From Aldrovandia affinis (Eukaryota > Chordata > Actinopteri > Notacanthiformes > Halosauridae): DNA of 64,000 bases. The position numbers and the translations under genes are program-made. Shown here one piece after another: positions 43,185 to 55,416 of the stretch. The notes under the pieces were generated by a model that worked only from the letters and a program-made list of their open reading frames with translations, ran no database searches and was not told the DNA's origin. The DNA is taken from NCBI GenBank assembly GCA_029706075.1, contig JAINUG010000020.1, positions 2,929,625 to 2,993,624 on the forward strand, read 5' to 3'. The stretch's first letter is position 1. Each line of letters begins with the position of its first letter.

Positions 43185-43639
43185 GCATGGGAGTATCTCC
43201 AACCAGATGTAAAAGTCTTGAGCTGGTTCACTTCAGGTGTCCCATGCAATCAAAAACAAAGTGAAAAACCAAAAAAATTACTATTGCTGATAGCTGGTTA
43301 CTTTTCCAGCAGACAGCATCTTGCTACTGACAGAAGCGCTGTCACCCGTTCTTACCAATATTAAGACAAACATTTTGTTGGATTTGACTTACAGGTTAGC
43401 TACTTCTGTTCTACATTGCTTGAGAGACTAGCAACCTGCTTTTTTGTTATTGAGAGTGGTTAGTTAACTAACCAAGCTCGTGTTCTAACCAAATGGAAAA
43501 AGGGTGAAATACTTGCATTTTACCCTGCAATAACGTTACCTTCCACCTCACAAACCAGTGAATTGTTTTGTGTTTGTAATTCTGTAATTAATCAATCAAT
43601 CAATACATAATATCATTGATTGATATTGAATACATAACC

Positions 43640-45086
43640 ATCAATCTGACACCCTCTGCTTGTCCACTGGTGTCCCGCAGGGATCTATACTGGGCCCACT
43701 TTTATTTTGTTTGTATATTAATGACTTGCCATCTGTGTGTCCTGAGGTTCACATCCAAATGTATGCCGACGACACTGTTGTGTATGTACATGGTTTGACA
43801 AAAGCAGAAGTTGCTGCCAAACTCACAAACGCTATGGTCAAAATTACAGCATGGCTTAATCAGTGCTGTCTCCAACTTAACGTGTCTAAAACTGCCAGTA
43901 TGTTCTTCACTAAAACATATGACTCTACTGAAGACCCAGATATTCTTGTGTCAGGAGAAAAGTTACAGATTGTAAAATAATTTAAATACCTTGGCATTCT
44001 TCTTGACTCCAACCTTAAATTCAGGGCACATATCAAAAAAGTCTGTAAACTGATTAAACTAAATCTTGCCAACTTCAGATTTATCAGAAACTCCATGTCC
44101 ACCGAAGCAGCCAAGATGTACATGCATTCAATGATTTTTTCTCACATGACCTACTGTTTGACGAGCTGGTCTCAGGCTAACCACATTACATTGAAACCAA
44201 TACAGTCCTTGTATAAACAGACACTTCTATCTTCTTTTAGACTTCTTTTAGACAAAAAATCAAAGCAATTCCACCATTGTGCAATTCTAAGAAAGTACAA
44301 CCTCCTAAGCTGGGAAAACTTGATTCAGCATATAAATGCATGTCTCCTCTACAAAATCATACATGGCATGCCCCCCACTCAGAGATTTTGTTAACATAAG
44401 AACAAGTCTATATCGGATCACGAGAGGAGTCACGGGAGGGGGACTGCACTATTCCTTTTAGGAAAAGTGCTTTTAGTCAGTCAGCCTTTTCTGTCAGAGC
44501 CTCACGAGAATGGAACAATATCCCAACACATATCCGACAGCTTAACACATACCGGTCATTTAGTTTTCATTTGAAACAGTGGCTCATTAGTAACCAAATC
44601 TGTCAGCACTAAAACCGATTCCCCCTGCTGCTGCTACCTTGTGTCAGGTTGTCTGTGAATCTGCCTTGTATTCTACAGCTTACTGTGCTTACATGTGTTG
44701 TCCATTGTGGTGTGCTTCTGGGGTATCTCTCTCAATGTGTTTCATGTGTTGCTTCACATGCGTTGTATGTATTGCTTGTTTTATGATTGATATGCTTATG
44801 TACTGCCTGCTTGATGTTAAAATTTGTGCAATGCTGTTAAATGTTGTCCTGTTGTGTGCATGTAATATGTACTTTAGGCTACTGCCTGCACGTTTTAACT
44901 AATACCTGTTTAATGCTGCTTAATGTGCTGCTGCATGCTTTACAAGCTGTTGTTTTATTCTTTTTTAGGGGAGCCTATTGTAACATCTGGCCAGGGACTA
45001 CGGATGTAAACTAGCCTTTTGGCTAATTCCGGAATATTTACAGAAATGTTCATTAATATGCATTGTCCCTGCAAAATAAAAATAAA

Positions 45087-45089
<3 letters not shown>
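43640..45089 (+). mobile_element. 5'-truncated LINE (RT C-terminal half), plus
   Basis: Begins at [19 protein letters not shown], then [13 protein letters not shown] with intact YADD, FKYLGILLDSNLKF after a stop at 43978-43980, and SWSQANHITLKPIQ. The 3' UTR ends with GGCCAGGGACTACGGATGTA, GCATTGTCCCTGC and AAATAAAAATAAAAA. The tail meets the LINE at 45090 tail to tail. Confidence 0.85.
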
Positions 45090-45118
<29 letters not shown>

Positions 45119-45120
45119 TT
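45090..45120. repeat. (AATC)n tetranucleotide repeat at a LINE 3' end
   Basis: Seven AATC units, read as (GATT)n at the 3' end of the minus-strand LINE. Confidence 0.85.
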
Positions 45121-46485
45121 TATTTTTGTATAGCGCCATTTACAAACAGGTTGTCACACAGCGCTTCACAATTGGCATTTTCCAGAGGGAATCAAAAAAC
45201 CAGAAAACCATTGGAGCCAATGTGGGAAACTGGAAAATTATTCCCTGACCCCTTAAAAGGCGGTCCAGATGAACTCCTGGAAAATGGTGGGATACAGAGA
45301 AAAAGAAAAACAAATAGTCCTTGAGGCTCATGAGGCTTAACAGACCACCGGAAGGGCATTCTTCGGCATCCTAAGTGTAGGGGTGGGATGGACCTCATCC
45401 CTCCAGATACCAGGGCAGGGCGGGGGATGGAACCAGCAGCTAGGGTCCGGGCCAGCGGCATCCGGCTAACACATGGCAGGGGTGGGGGGTTGACTCTGGG
45501 GCAGGTGAGCTCCGGGCAGGTGCCACGAAGACGGGGAGAAAAGAGGAAAGGTGCAATTATGACTATGATAAATATCACACCGGATCAGGGAAAGAGTAGA
45601 GTGATAACACTTTTGCACCAGCAGAAGTAATCTAGGGCAGCATAACTAATTAGGTGAGTGGCACAGGAGCACGCAGCCATGAGGGCACTCAGAGACCATC
45701 CCACCACATCATCAGCAGTCCTGATAGGGCGGATCATCACTTATGATTGGTGACAGTAGGATAGCTCATTGCACCAGAAGGCTCTATTGCTACGCCCCCT
45801 CCACATCTGCACCTAATGACTCTAAGAAAGACTAAAGAGATATGTTTTTAACCTAGACTTGAAAATTGAGACCGTGTCTGACTCAGAGACGGATAGACTG
45901 TTCCACAGTAAAGGAGCTCTATAGGAGAAAGCTCTGCCACCTGCTGTATTTTTTGATATTCTAGGGACTACCAAGTTGCCTGCATCTTGTGAACGAAGCT
46001 GAACGTGGGGATTGTAGGGATGAAGTAGATCAGTCAAATAAGAGGGTGCAAGTCCATGCAAAACCTTATAAGTTAAGAGGAGTACCTTATAGTCTACACG
46101 ATAGTTTATAGGAAGCCAGTAAAGTGACGCTAACACAGGACTAATGTGCTCATACTTCTTTGTTCTAGTTAGGATCCTTGCAGCAGCATTATGTACTAAT
46201 AATTTAATCTAGATGTAACAAAGGCATGTACCAATTTTTCTGCATCTATTAATGACAGGAAGCCCTTAATTTTGGTAATATTCCTCAAGTGAAAAAAGGC
46301 TACTCTGGAAATGTTTTTGATGTGACTATCAAATGAGAGACCAGGATCTATAGTAACACCAAGGTCTTTTACCACCAAACTTGCAGTAACAGAGCAACCA
46401 TCCAGATTCAGAAATAAATCAGATAACCCTCTTCTGAGGTTTTTGGGCCCCAAGGCCCCAAGACCAACATCTCTGTTTTATCAGT
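45090..46485 (-). mobile_element. 5'-truncated LINE, minus, with (GATT)n tail
   Basis: Minus strand: LGPKNLRRGLSDLFLNLDG, SLVVKDLGVTIDPGLSFDS, RLNY, then LASLYWLPINYRVDYKVLL, APSYLTDLL and LLWNSLSVSESDTVSIFKSR. Its 3' region reads GCGCTGTGTGACAACCTGTT, a typical fish LINE end, and the (GATT)n tail. A short deletion near 46140-46196 breaks the frame. Confidence 0.82.
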
Positions 46486-46489
46486 ATAA

Positions 46490-49180
46490 TGAGTTAGCTA
46501 GCCAGCTGGCTAGCTTCTATTTCCCAAGCAGTCTCATAGCCTGTACTTATCAGCAGCTATGTTGCTATATGTACTGTGTTATTGTGTGTATTTGTGTGTG
46601 TGAGTATACTAAGCATCTTTCATCTTTCATTCCTTCATCTTCAAGGTTGAAAGCTTCCCTGTCTGAGACCCAGAGTCACAAGCTGACAGAAGCCAATTGA
46701 TCCATGAGATTGAATGCTGCCCTAGGCTTCTCCAAGTCCCCTGTGTACCCTATAGCTGCCTGGGTCTTTTGCTCAGCATTAATACTCTACAATGCCACCA
46801 TGTAGCACTGAACTGTTAGCAAAATATATAAGTAAATATAATGGTAAATCAAACCAGGTCTGTCCTGGGGAAAAGGAAAAAAGGGAGCATGGAGGGAGGG
46901 ATGATAGATCTTCCTTGGGCAAAGTTCCACCTGGCAAGACATTTCTCCCCGAGGACCTTTGACTTTAAATGCAGAAAAATAAACCCAACAGGGAGCAGAG
47001 AAGACTCCCATTTGGTGCAACATCAAACACACCTTGATTCCCATGCTAACATCTTGCTGCTGCAGATACAATCTGTGCAGTAGGTCCGGCAGAGTTCTCT
47101 CATGCAGTAGTTACCCCTCAGTTTCCCTGGCATGTAAGGACAGGTTAACAGGCTACCTCATGGATATCCAAACAAGCGCTCTTTTGTTGTACCTAACAGT
47201 CACGGGGTCCTTGTCTCCTAGCATCATTGGCGTCAACATAAGGAAATGAGGACCGTTTAGATGCTTCATACCAGATAGTTATCGCACGTGGTGACAAATA
47301 TGAATCAGCTCGACTACGCCACCTAGTGATGGCAGGGCACTAGGACCCAAAGCCCTGTCAAATTTTGTGGTAGGCTACTGGTTCGTATACCTGGTTCTAA
47401 AACAGCACTAAAATTGGCAGGGCCTCGTCAGGGGATAGGGTCAAGTCAGCACAAAGGGGCAACACCTCGGGAACATCTGATAAAGGGAGGAACAGGACAA
47501 GCCTGCCAGTACTAGGCACCAGTAGGAAACAGGGGTATCTACTGCAAAGTTAAAAGACTGCAATGGGGGAAAGAAAAAAACTACCCACCACAAGAAAACT
47601 CTCCAAACTCTAGCCAATCTCATCACTAAAAATCCTAATCAGGTGTGCCAATGAGAGAGACAGCCTATCACCTGATTCAAATGTGAATGACAAAGTTAGG
47701 AAGCTAATTAACTGCGCCACACAGCTAGCTATCCTCACGAAGGGAAATGGGTCTGTCCTTTAAACCAATCCCACTGCAAAACAACGCACCTCCAAATCAT
47801 TAAAACAAATGCTTAGCCTTGTGAAAACACTGCAAAATAAATGTGGAAAAATGACTGCAAAAATACACCTCGTTCCAACACCTCAAATAAAATGATACAA
47901 ATCGGATCTGCCCCCGAATAATTCATTAATATTCACACACTCATAACAAAAAGTGATGAAGTCAAGAAAATAAATAAGAGGAGATTACGAATGATTAATT
48001 AAGTGGGAGCGCTGGCCACCCCTATGACAGGGACACAAATGCAAACACATCACTTGCCCTCTTCCTGGCTGTCCTAGGGTTTGGACCGTGGCTCTTATAA
48101 TACAGAGGGCCTGTCAGTATTTCTGGACTTCATGACGGAATGACTAGCATCCTGGCAGACCTCTTCTTCCTTTAGTTATCCTCGTGCCCAGCTGGGAAAC
48201 CTTTCTGGCTACAGCATGTGTTACAGCTAATGTGATGATCTTCAGATTACCCCTGCAGTACCCCTGCAGAGGCTGTAGCCACAAAGGTTCACACCCTAAC
48301 ACATGCTGCTGCACTACAGATATCCAGGCACATAGAACTGTCAGAGTAATGGTGCAACTGAAAGGCCTCACATGAGATGTCTTCTGCATCCAGTTAAGAG
48401 GCATCAGAAATTTAGAGTGGAGATTTGGGGTGGTGCAACGAGATACACTACACTGTCTGGACTCAAATCCTGACCATGCCAGTGCAGACTGCGGTCCGCA
48501 GCACTGTGGGGCATTGCATATTGGGCAAAAAAAGATGTTCCAAAATGGGTTTCATGGGTTTCATGATGCACGATACCAGGCTCAGAGCTCAGACACTCTA
48601 TAGTTTTATTATTACTTATGTGTCACTAGATCTGACTATCTCCATCCACACTGCTTGACCAGGACCATATGACAGTCCACGCAGTCCCAGTGGCTCCCAT
48701 AATATATTTTGGGCTCCCAGCAGACGCTGCTTTAATATAGAGGAGGATTGTAACAACTATGACAGAGATTTTCATGCCATTTAATATCCAGAATTCAGCC
48801 GGGGTGTGATCAGGGTGTTGTGAGAAGTGAAGTTCCCTGAAGGAGAACTGACCTTGACAAAGACATTTCTAACGAAATAGGACATTAACAAAAAAATGTT
48901 TGCAGATGACAAAACTTCCAGAATTGTCCATTTGGATTCATGTGTTGAAGCAGTAATAAAGAGGCAGTAAAAAATGGCATGCTGGGATACATTGCAGAAA
49001 GGGTTGTGAATAACATAGGAGGTAATAGTAATGCTGTACAATGTGAGAGGGCTAGACCGAGAGTTATGCAACATGTTAGCTATCCTCTCCTTCCTCCAAT
49101 CCTTTTGGCTGTTGTCTGACAGAGTTAATCTTGAGGGATTATCTGGCAGCGATCTCAGATGGCTATGAATTGAATTGTTA
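46490..49180. other. Intergenic stretch between sort1 and psma5, no gene seen
   Basis: Imperfect GCTAGC-rich palindrome near 46490-46520. No motif-bearing frame. Confidence 0.5.
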
Positions 49181-49184
49181 TGTG

Positions 49185-49265
49185 TCTGCACTATATAAAG
49201 CACTTTGAGATTTTCCTTGTAAGATGAAAAGCGCTATATAAATAAAATGTATTATTATTATTATA
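49185..49265 (+). repeat. LINE 3' tail with (ATT)n
   Basis: CACTATATAAAGCACTTTGA and GAAAAGCGCTATATAAATAA followed by ATTATTATTATT. Isolated 3' end with no coding part. Confidence 0.6.
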
Positions 49266-49934
49266 GATGGTTTAGCTGGTGGGAGCTAGCCTTGATAGTC
49301 TTCAGCTTTGTCTGTGTGCAGACACCAGACCTTGTGAAGTGACGATGATTCTGCTCAATTAGGAGTTTTGATTGAGCTCGGTTGAGCCCAAGTGACAAGA
49401 GACTGCACACTTGGTATGATGGATACCACCCCCTATGATTTAATTGTTGTGGCTTTAGTTCCTGGGGCCTGTCTCAGAAAGAAAGTTCAACATAGTCAGG
49501 GTCTTTGCGTTAGCTGGCTACACAAAGCCTAACAAAGGCAATTACGGCTAACCTTTCTCACGACGATGGTTTTCACCTCGCTCTGTCAACCCTGTTTTTT
49601 ACGATCGAGCTATGAGCGCGCGCACACAAAAGGGGCGGCGTTTGTCCAGATCCAGAGCATTGTTTCACGAAGCAGGATTGATGGGTGAGCGAGCTAACTT
49701 TGAGCTTAACCCTGGGTTTTCAGTCTCATGACTGTGGCTCACCCAGCACTGCGGTGATGGAAATGTGAGTGCAATCTATTGCACCAATCACTCTCGGGAA
49801 TCCTATGAGAAAATTACACAGCACTTAATATGCAACAGTATATTGCAAGGTTTCTCAAACTTTTTTACTCCACGACCCCATTTCATGGGTGGGAAAAAAT
49901 CGCGACCCCATACATAAATGATAGTGCACATACC

Positions 49935-52360
49935 CTGACGCTGTGCACATCATAGCAGGGGACTTCAATCACGCAAATCTGAAGGCAGCGCTCCCCAAAT
50001 TCCACCAGCATGTTAAATGTGCTACCAGAGGAGCTAACACACTGGACAAGGTGTACTCCAACATCAAGCTAGGCTACAGGGCTAGACCACTACCACACCT
50101 GGGTCAGTCTGACCACTTGTCCCTGCTGTTAATCCTCGCGCGCCCCCTCAGGAAAACTGCTCCTACCATCACAAAAACTGTCCAAACCTGGCCTGTTGGT
50201 GCCATCCAGCAGCTGCGGGACTGCTTCGACCAAACTGACTGGGATGTTTTTGAACACCAGGACCTGGAAGTGTTTGTGTCCTGTGTACTGTGCTACATTA
50301 TGTTCTGCATAGGTATGGTCACAGTGGACAAACGCATCCGGGTCTATCCCAACCAGAAGCCCTGGATGAACCGGGAGGTCCAGCAGCTGGTGAAGGAGAG
50401 GAACAGCGCCTTCAGGGCTGGCGACAGGGCCCACTACAGCACGGCCAGAGCTAACCTGAAGAGGGGCATCAGAGAGGCCAAGGCGGACTACAGGAGGAAG
50501 ATTGAGGACCACCTGGACAGCAATAACAGTAGGCAGGTGTGGCAGGAGTCCAGCACATCACCAACTACAAGACCAACCTCGGAGCTGCCGAAGGTGACGC
50601 CTCGCTGGCAGAGGAGCTGAACCCTCTTCTTTGCCCGCTTCGAGGTAGAGCCACCAGAAGCCACCCCACACCCCACGGTCCACAGCAGCACAACCTCACA
50701 GTGGAGGAGCATGAGGTGAGGCGCACGCTGCGGGCCGTTAACCCGAGGAAGGCTGCTGGACCTGACGGCGCCCCCGGGCGTGTGCTGAAGGACTGCGCGT
50801 ACCAGCTGGCTGGAGTCTTCACAAGGATCTTCAACCAGTCCCTAGCCCAGTCCACTGTCCCACCCTGTCTGAAATCCTCCACCATAGTCCCCCTGCCCAA
50901 GAAACCCCACGTTTCTAGCCTCAACGACTACCGGCCAGTTGCACTCACACCAGTGGTGATGAAATGCTTTGAAAAACTGGTCCGTGGTCACATCACATCA
51001 CTCCTTCCCCGAAGCTTTGACCCCACCAGTTTGCTTATAGGAGGAACAGATCTACAGAGGACGCCGTAGCTACAGCCCTCCATGCTGCACTGTCCCACCT
51101 GGAGCAGCGGGGAGCTATGTACGGATGCTCTTCGTAGACTACAGCTCTGCATTTAACACCATCCTCCCCCACAAACTGCTGGACAAACTGAGGGACCTGG
51201 GACTTCCACACTCCACCTGCATGTGGATCAACAGCTTCCTGACTGGTCGCAGCCAGAGGGTCAGAGTGGGCCATCACACATCCACGGCCCTCAGTGTCAG
51301 TACTGGCTCCCCACAGGGCTGCGTGCTGAGCCCTCTGCTGTACACCCTCTACACGCATGACTGCACCCCCGCCCACCACAGCAACACCATTGTCAAGTTT
51401 GCGGATGACACCACGGTGGTGGGTCTCATCTCTGGGGGGGACGAGTCAGCATACAGAGATGAAGTGGAGCAGCTGACAGCGTGGTGCAGAGAGAACAACC
51501 TGCTCCTCAACACCTCAAAGACCAAGGAGCTGGTAATAGACTACAGGAAGAAGAAGACCGACATCCCACCACTAACCATCAGCGGGGTCTGTGTGGAGAG
51601 GGCGGCGGACTTCCGCTTCCTGGGAGTCCACATGGAGGAGGGCCTGACCTGGGGCGTGAACACCGCTGAGCTGCTGAAAAAGGCCCAGCAGAGACTGTAC
51701 TTCCTGAGGGTGCTCAGGAGGAACAACATCACACAGAGACTGCTGGTGTCCTTCTATCGGTGCTCTATCGAGAGCATACTGACGTACTGCATATGTGTGT
51801 GGTACACCAGCTGCACAGCGGCTCAGAGGAAAGCGCTCCAGAGGGTCATCAACACGGCCCAGAAGATCGTCGGATCCCCTCTTCTCACACTGGAAGAACT
51901 ACATAGTTCCCGCTCTCTCACAAGAGCTGTGAACATCACAAAGGACACTTCCCACCCTGGACACTCCCTGTTTGAACTGTTGCCGTCAGGCAGACGGTAC
52001 AGATCCATAAAAGCACGAACAAACAGACTCAAAAACAGTTTCTACCCATCAACAATAACTACACTTAATGCAGCTACAAAATAACCTGTGATACATGTCT
52101 GAAGTGCAATACTTATATGTCTGAAGTGCAATACTTATCTTTAAGTGCAATAAGGGAATGTGCAATGACGGAGAATGTTTGAATGTGTGGTTGTGTGTTT
52201 CACTTAGTATTTATCCCAGATATATTACTCTGTAAATTCTGTAAATTACTTTTTTTTTTTATTCGTACATGTCTATATAAATGTTGTAATTTTGCACTGA
52301 CTGGTTGGCATTTCAATTTCGTTGTACGTGTTACAATGACAAATAAAGGATCTATCTATA
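49935..52360 (+). mobile_element. Rex1-like LINE (CR1-related), 5' truncated
   Basis: Endonuclease end: AGDFNHANLKAALPKFHQHV, LGQSDHLSLLL. Linker: [87 protein letters not shown]-terminus [19 protein letters not shown]. 3' end TTTCGTTGTACGTGTTACAA, GACAAATAAAGGATCTATCT, the usual Rex1 form. Two frame changes (near 50590 and 51050). Inserted in a hAT element. Confidence 0.88.
51125..52084 (+). pseudogene. Rex1-like RT, longest intact frame (320 codons)
   Basis: Starts in motif A ([16 protein letters not shown]), includes motif C FADDTTV and the full C-terminal end [16 protein letters not shown] with a stop. It lacks the fingers and endonuclease, which lie in other frames upstream. Confidence 0.85.
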
Positions 52361-52421
52361 GTGCAATTACAACGCGGAAAAACTTTAGTCCAGAAACATA
52401 TATTGGTGGTCTATTTCCAAA

Positions 52422-52905
52422 ATAGTAGCAAATGCGTTCACAGGCTATATCTTTATGAAAAACAAATAAAACAGACTTAATAGTAGCAAATACAGTACAT
52501 CCATCCATCCATCCATTATCTAAGCCGCTTATTCCTGGTCAGGGTCGCGGGGGGCTGGAGCCTATCCCAGCATGCGTTCCGGGCGAGAGGCAGGAATACA
52601 CCCTGGACAGGTCGCCAATCCATCGCAGGGCACACACACCATTCACTCACACACTCATACCTACGGGCAATTTAAACTCTCCAATTAGCCTAACGTGCAT
52701 GTCTTTGGACTGTGGGAAGAAACCGGAGTACCCGGAGGAAACCCACGCGGACACGGGGAGAACATGCAAACTCCACACAGAAAGGCCCCCGGCCTGGATT
52801 CGAATCTGAGACCTTCTTGCTGTGAGGCGACAGCGCTATCCACTGCACCACCGTGCCGCCAAATACAGTACATTCACAGGCTATATCTTTATGAAAAATA
52901 AAACG
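52422..52905. repeat. Direct duplication (about 65 bp unit) opened by a SINE
   Basis: The block TTCACAGGCTATATCTTTAT with ACAAATAAAAC-like sequence and AGTAGCAAAT occurs at 52430-52490 and again from 52870. The SINE at 52501-52860 lies between the copies. Confidence 0.7.
52501..52860 (-). mobile_element. tRNA-derived SINE with (GGAT)n tail, copy 3
   Basis: Same family as 15281 and 29311. An exact 13-bp target duplication AAATACAGTACAT flanks it (52488-52500, 52861-52873). Head reversed at the right end (GCACCACCGTGCCGCC). Confidence 0.92.
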
Positions 52906-52959
52906 GACTGCTTAGCCTACTTAATGGGATGGATGTGCTTGGAGTGTTGAACACTCTGT

Positions 52960-53112
52960 GTTGTGGTTCTGTGGCTCAGTTGGTAGAGCACAGCATTGGC
53001 AACGCTTAGGTTGTGGGTTCAATCCCCACTGGGGCCACATATACTGAAAATGTATGCATTCACTACTGTAAATCGCTTTGGATAAAAGCGTCTGCTAAAT
53101 GGCGTATATTAT
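52960..53112 (+). mobile_element. tRNA-derived SINE (family C)
   Basis: Head GTGGCTCAGTTGGTAGAGCA with B-box GGGTTCAATCCCC; 3' end TCGCTTTGGATAAAAGCGTC and TGCTAAATGG, a variant of the V-SINE tail. Its partner is at 29938-30048. Confidence 0.78.
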
Positions 53113-53253
53113 AACACGGTTCATCGATGCGTGGCTGCGCTGGGCTGAGAAAGAGGCGGAGATCCCCTTCAACTCTCAGACGCGATCTATATTTATTTTT
53201 AATTAAAGTCAATGCCGAAAACCCGGATTCACTGTTCTCCAATTGTGTGGGCT

Positions 53254-53530
53254 TTACCGGTCTTCGCGATCCAATGTGCGACGACAAATGAAGCCTGTAG
53301 CCCCCTCGTTTGCTGCTGTTGCAGTTTTAAGCACGGTTTTCTGTCCTTGTAAAACTTTTTGTTTCCTCTGAAAGAAATCTAGCGGCTTTGCTTGTAATGC
53401 GCTGTGTATAGTTTGCAAGTGGCGTTGCATTTTCCATGGCTTAAAGTTCTCGTTAGCTAGAACTTCCCCACACACGACACATTGCGGTCTTGGGTCCTCC
53501 TCATATCCTGTCCATGTAAAGCCATAGGTG
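53254..53530 (-). pseudogene. hAT transposase N-terminus with BED zinc finger
   Basis: Reads GFTWTGYEEDPRPQCVVCGE then VLANENFKPWKMQRHLQTIH. The C-x2-C and H-x4-H ligands of a BED finger are all present, followed by KPLDFFQRK, as in ZBED5-like hAT transposases. No downstream catalytic domain. Confidence 0.8.
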
Positions 53531-54224
53531 AGGAATTTCGGGTCATAACTTATTTTATTCCTTTTTGTTTTATTTGTATTTTTGTAATTTTCTGCTGGTC
53601 TTTTGTTAGAATTTGACTCACCTCCAGCACCACTCCTGACAACAAACGTGTCAATTTTCGTGACTGCTGTATTGGCGCGCTACACATGCAATGGGGTGCA
53701 GTAACGTTAAACGCATGCGTTGGATTAAACTCATGCATGTCGGTAGATTAAAAATAATTGGTCAGAAAAGACAGATTTTGCGAAAGAACAGGCAATTTGT
53801 TTTTGTATTTGTATGTTAAAAAAAAAGTACATTTATTTTTATTTTTTTATTTTTGGCGACCCCACCATGACCCTTTGGCGACCCCAAGTGGGGTCGCGAC
53901 CCATAGTTTGAGAACCGCTGGTATAATGTATTCATTATTGATAACTATATATATATAACTATATGAACTGTATGTTTGCTCAGGTTCTCCGCATCATCAA
54001 TGGAATACATACAATGAGGGAAATAAGTATTGGACACATCAACATTTTTCCCAGTAAATGTATTTCCAATGAGGCCATTCAAGTGAAATTTGCACCAGAG
54101 TCTGGATTAACTCAAGAAATCCAGACAAAAAATCTAAACATTAAAGTCCATATGTAAATAAAGTTGTGTAATAAAGTGGAATGACATAGGAAAAAAGTAT
54201 TGAACACACTAACTGAAATTAATT

Positions 54225-55416
54225 CAATACTTAGTGGAGAAGCCTTTGTTTGTAATGACAGCTTCAAGGCGCTTTCTGTATGAAGTAACTAATGTCCCAA
54301 TATTCAGGTGTGATTTTGGCCCATTCCTCTACACAGATTGTCTTTAAATCTTGAAGATTATGGGGGCCCTCTTGTGAATCTGGATCTTCAGATGCTTCCA
54401 CAAATGTTCAATTGGGTTTAAGTCAGGTGATTGACTGGGCCATTCCAACAAGTTGATTTTCTTTCTCTGAAACCAATTGCGAGTTTCCTTTGCTGTATGC
54501 TTTGGATCGTTGTCCTGCTGGAAGGTCCACCACGTCTCATCCTCAGCATCCTGGTGGATGGCAGCAGGTTCATCTCAAGAATCTCTCTGTACATGGCTCC
54601 ATTCATTGTTCCTTCAATGATATGAAGTCTGCCAGAAGTGGGGCCTTGCGGACAGCACAGCATGCGATTGCGGGGAGCCTGAGCAGACTGCCGACCACAT
54701 AACCCACACCTGTCCCCTGTTTAGACCACCTTCAGAGGAGGGGCTCTTTCTAGTGGGTCCAGAGACGAGGACGTGGCTGAGCGACACCAAGTTGGACATC
54801 TGAAGCCGATACACGAAAGAAGAAGAAGTCTGCCAGTACCACGAGAGGAGAAACAGCCCCACATCATGATACTTCCACCTCCAAACTTCACTGTTGGTAT
54901 AGTGATTTATTCGGGTGATGTGCAGTCCCATTTCTCCTCCAAACATGGTGTGTTGTGTGACAGCCAAAAAGTTCAATTTTGGTCTCATCTGACCAGAGTA
55001 CATGCTCCCAGTAGTTCACTGGCTTGTCCAAATGTTGTTTGGCAAACTTTAAATGTCTTGCGGGCTGAGCGTGCACAGAGGCCATGTCGGTGGAGTGCAT
55101 TGCCTACTGTCCTTTCTGTCACAGTTGTACCTGCTGCCTCAAAGTCTTTCTGGAGCTCTTTCCTTAGTGGTCCTTGGCTCTTTGGCTACTCTTTGAAGTA
55201 TCCTTCTGACTCCCTGATCAGAAATCTTGCGAGGAGCTCCTGTGCGTGGCCGGTTGATGGTGGAGTGATGTTGCTTCCACTTACGGATAATGCTCCCAAT
55301 GGTGCTTACTGAAGATTCAGAAGTTGTGAAATACGTCTGTAGCCAATTCCATTTTCATGTTTTGCAACAATCTGGTTGCGAAGGTCTTGAGAGCGCTCTT
55401 TGCTTTTACCCATCAT
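54225..55416 (-). pseudogene. Tc1 transposase (DD34E) broken by stops and a LINE insertion
   Basis: N-terminus MMGKSKERSQDLRNQIVAKH at 55416, then YRRISQLLNLQ. Middle: [20 protein letters not shown] with the first Asp. C-terminal: [14 protein letters not shown] and [15 protein letters not shown], with 34 residues between the second Asp and the Glu. All three catalytic residues survive, but several stop codons and the LINE at 54636 disrupt the frame. Confidence 0.85.
54636..54824 (+). mobile_element. 5'-truncated LINE 3' end inserted in a Tc1 transposase
   Basis: Encodes a LINE C-terminal stretch ([16 protein letters not shown], [25 protein letters not shown], stop) ending in a GAA-rich tail. 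The exact 12-bp target duplication GAAGTCTGCCAG flanks it (54624-54635, 54825-54836), as made by target-primed reverse transcription. Confidence 0.88.

Larger units (their letters stand above)
49846..53920 (-). mobile_element. hAT transposon with BED-finger relic, loaded with insertions
   Basis: Ends CAAGGTTTCTCAAAC and GTTTGAGAACCGCTG, with GCGACCCC-rich subterminal repeats at both ends. The 8-bp target duplication is GTATATTG (49838-49845) versus GTATAATG (53921-53928), 7 of 8 identical. The transposase N-terminus survives on the minus strand; the rest is replaced by a Rex1-like LINE and two SINEs. Confidence 0.82.

Noticed and set aside
46490..46520. GCTAGC-rich palindrome
   Set aside because: Short and imperfect; no flanking duplication or partner seen.
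54773..55312. 179-residue plus-strand frame
   Set aside because: Antisense to the Tc1 transposase; no independent motifs.
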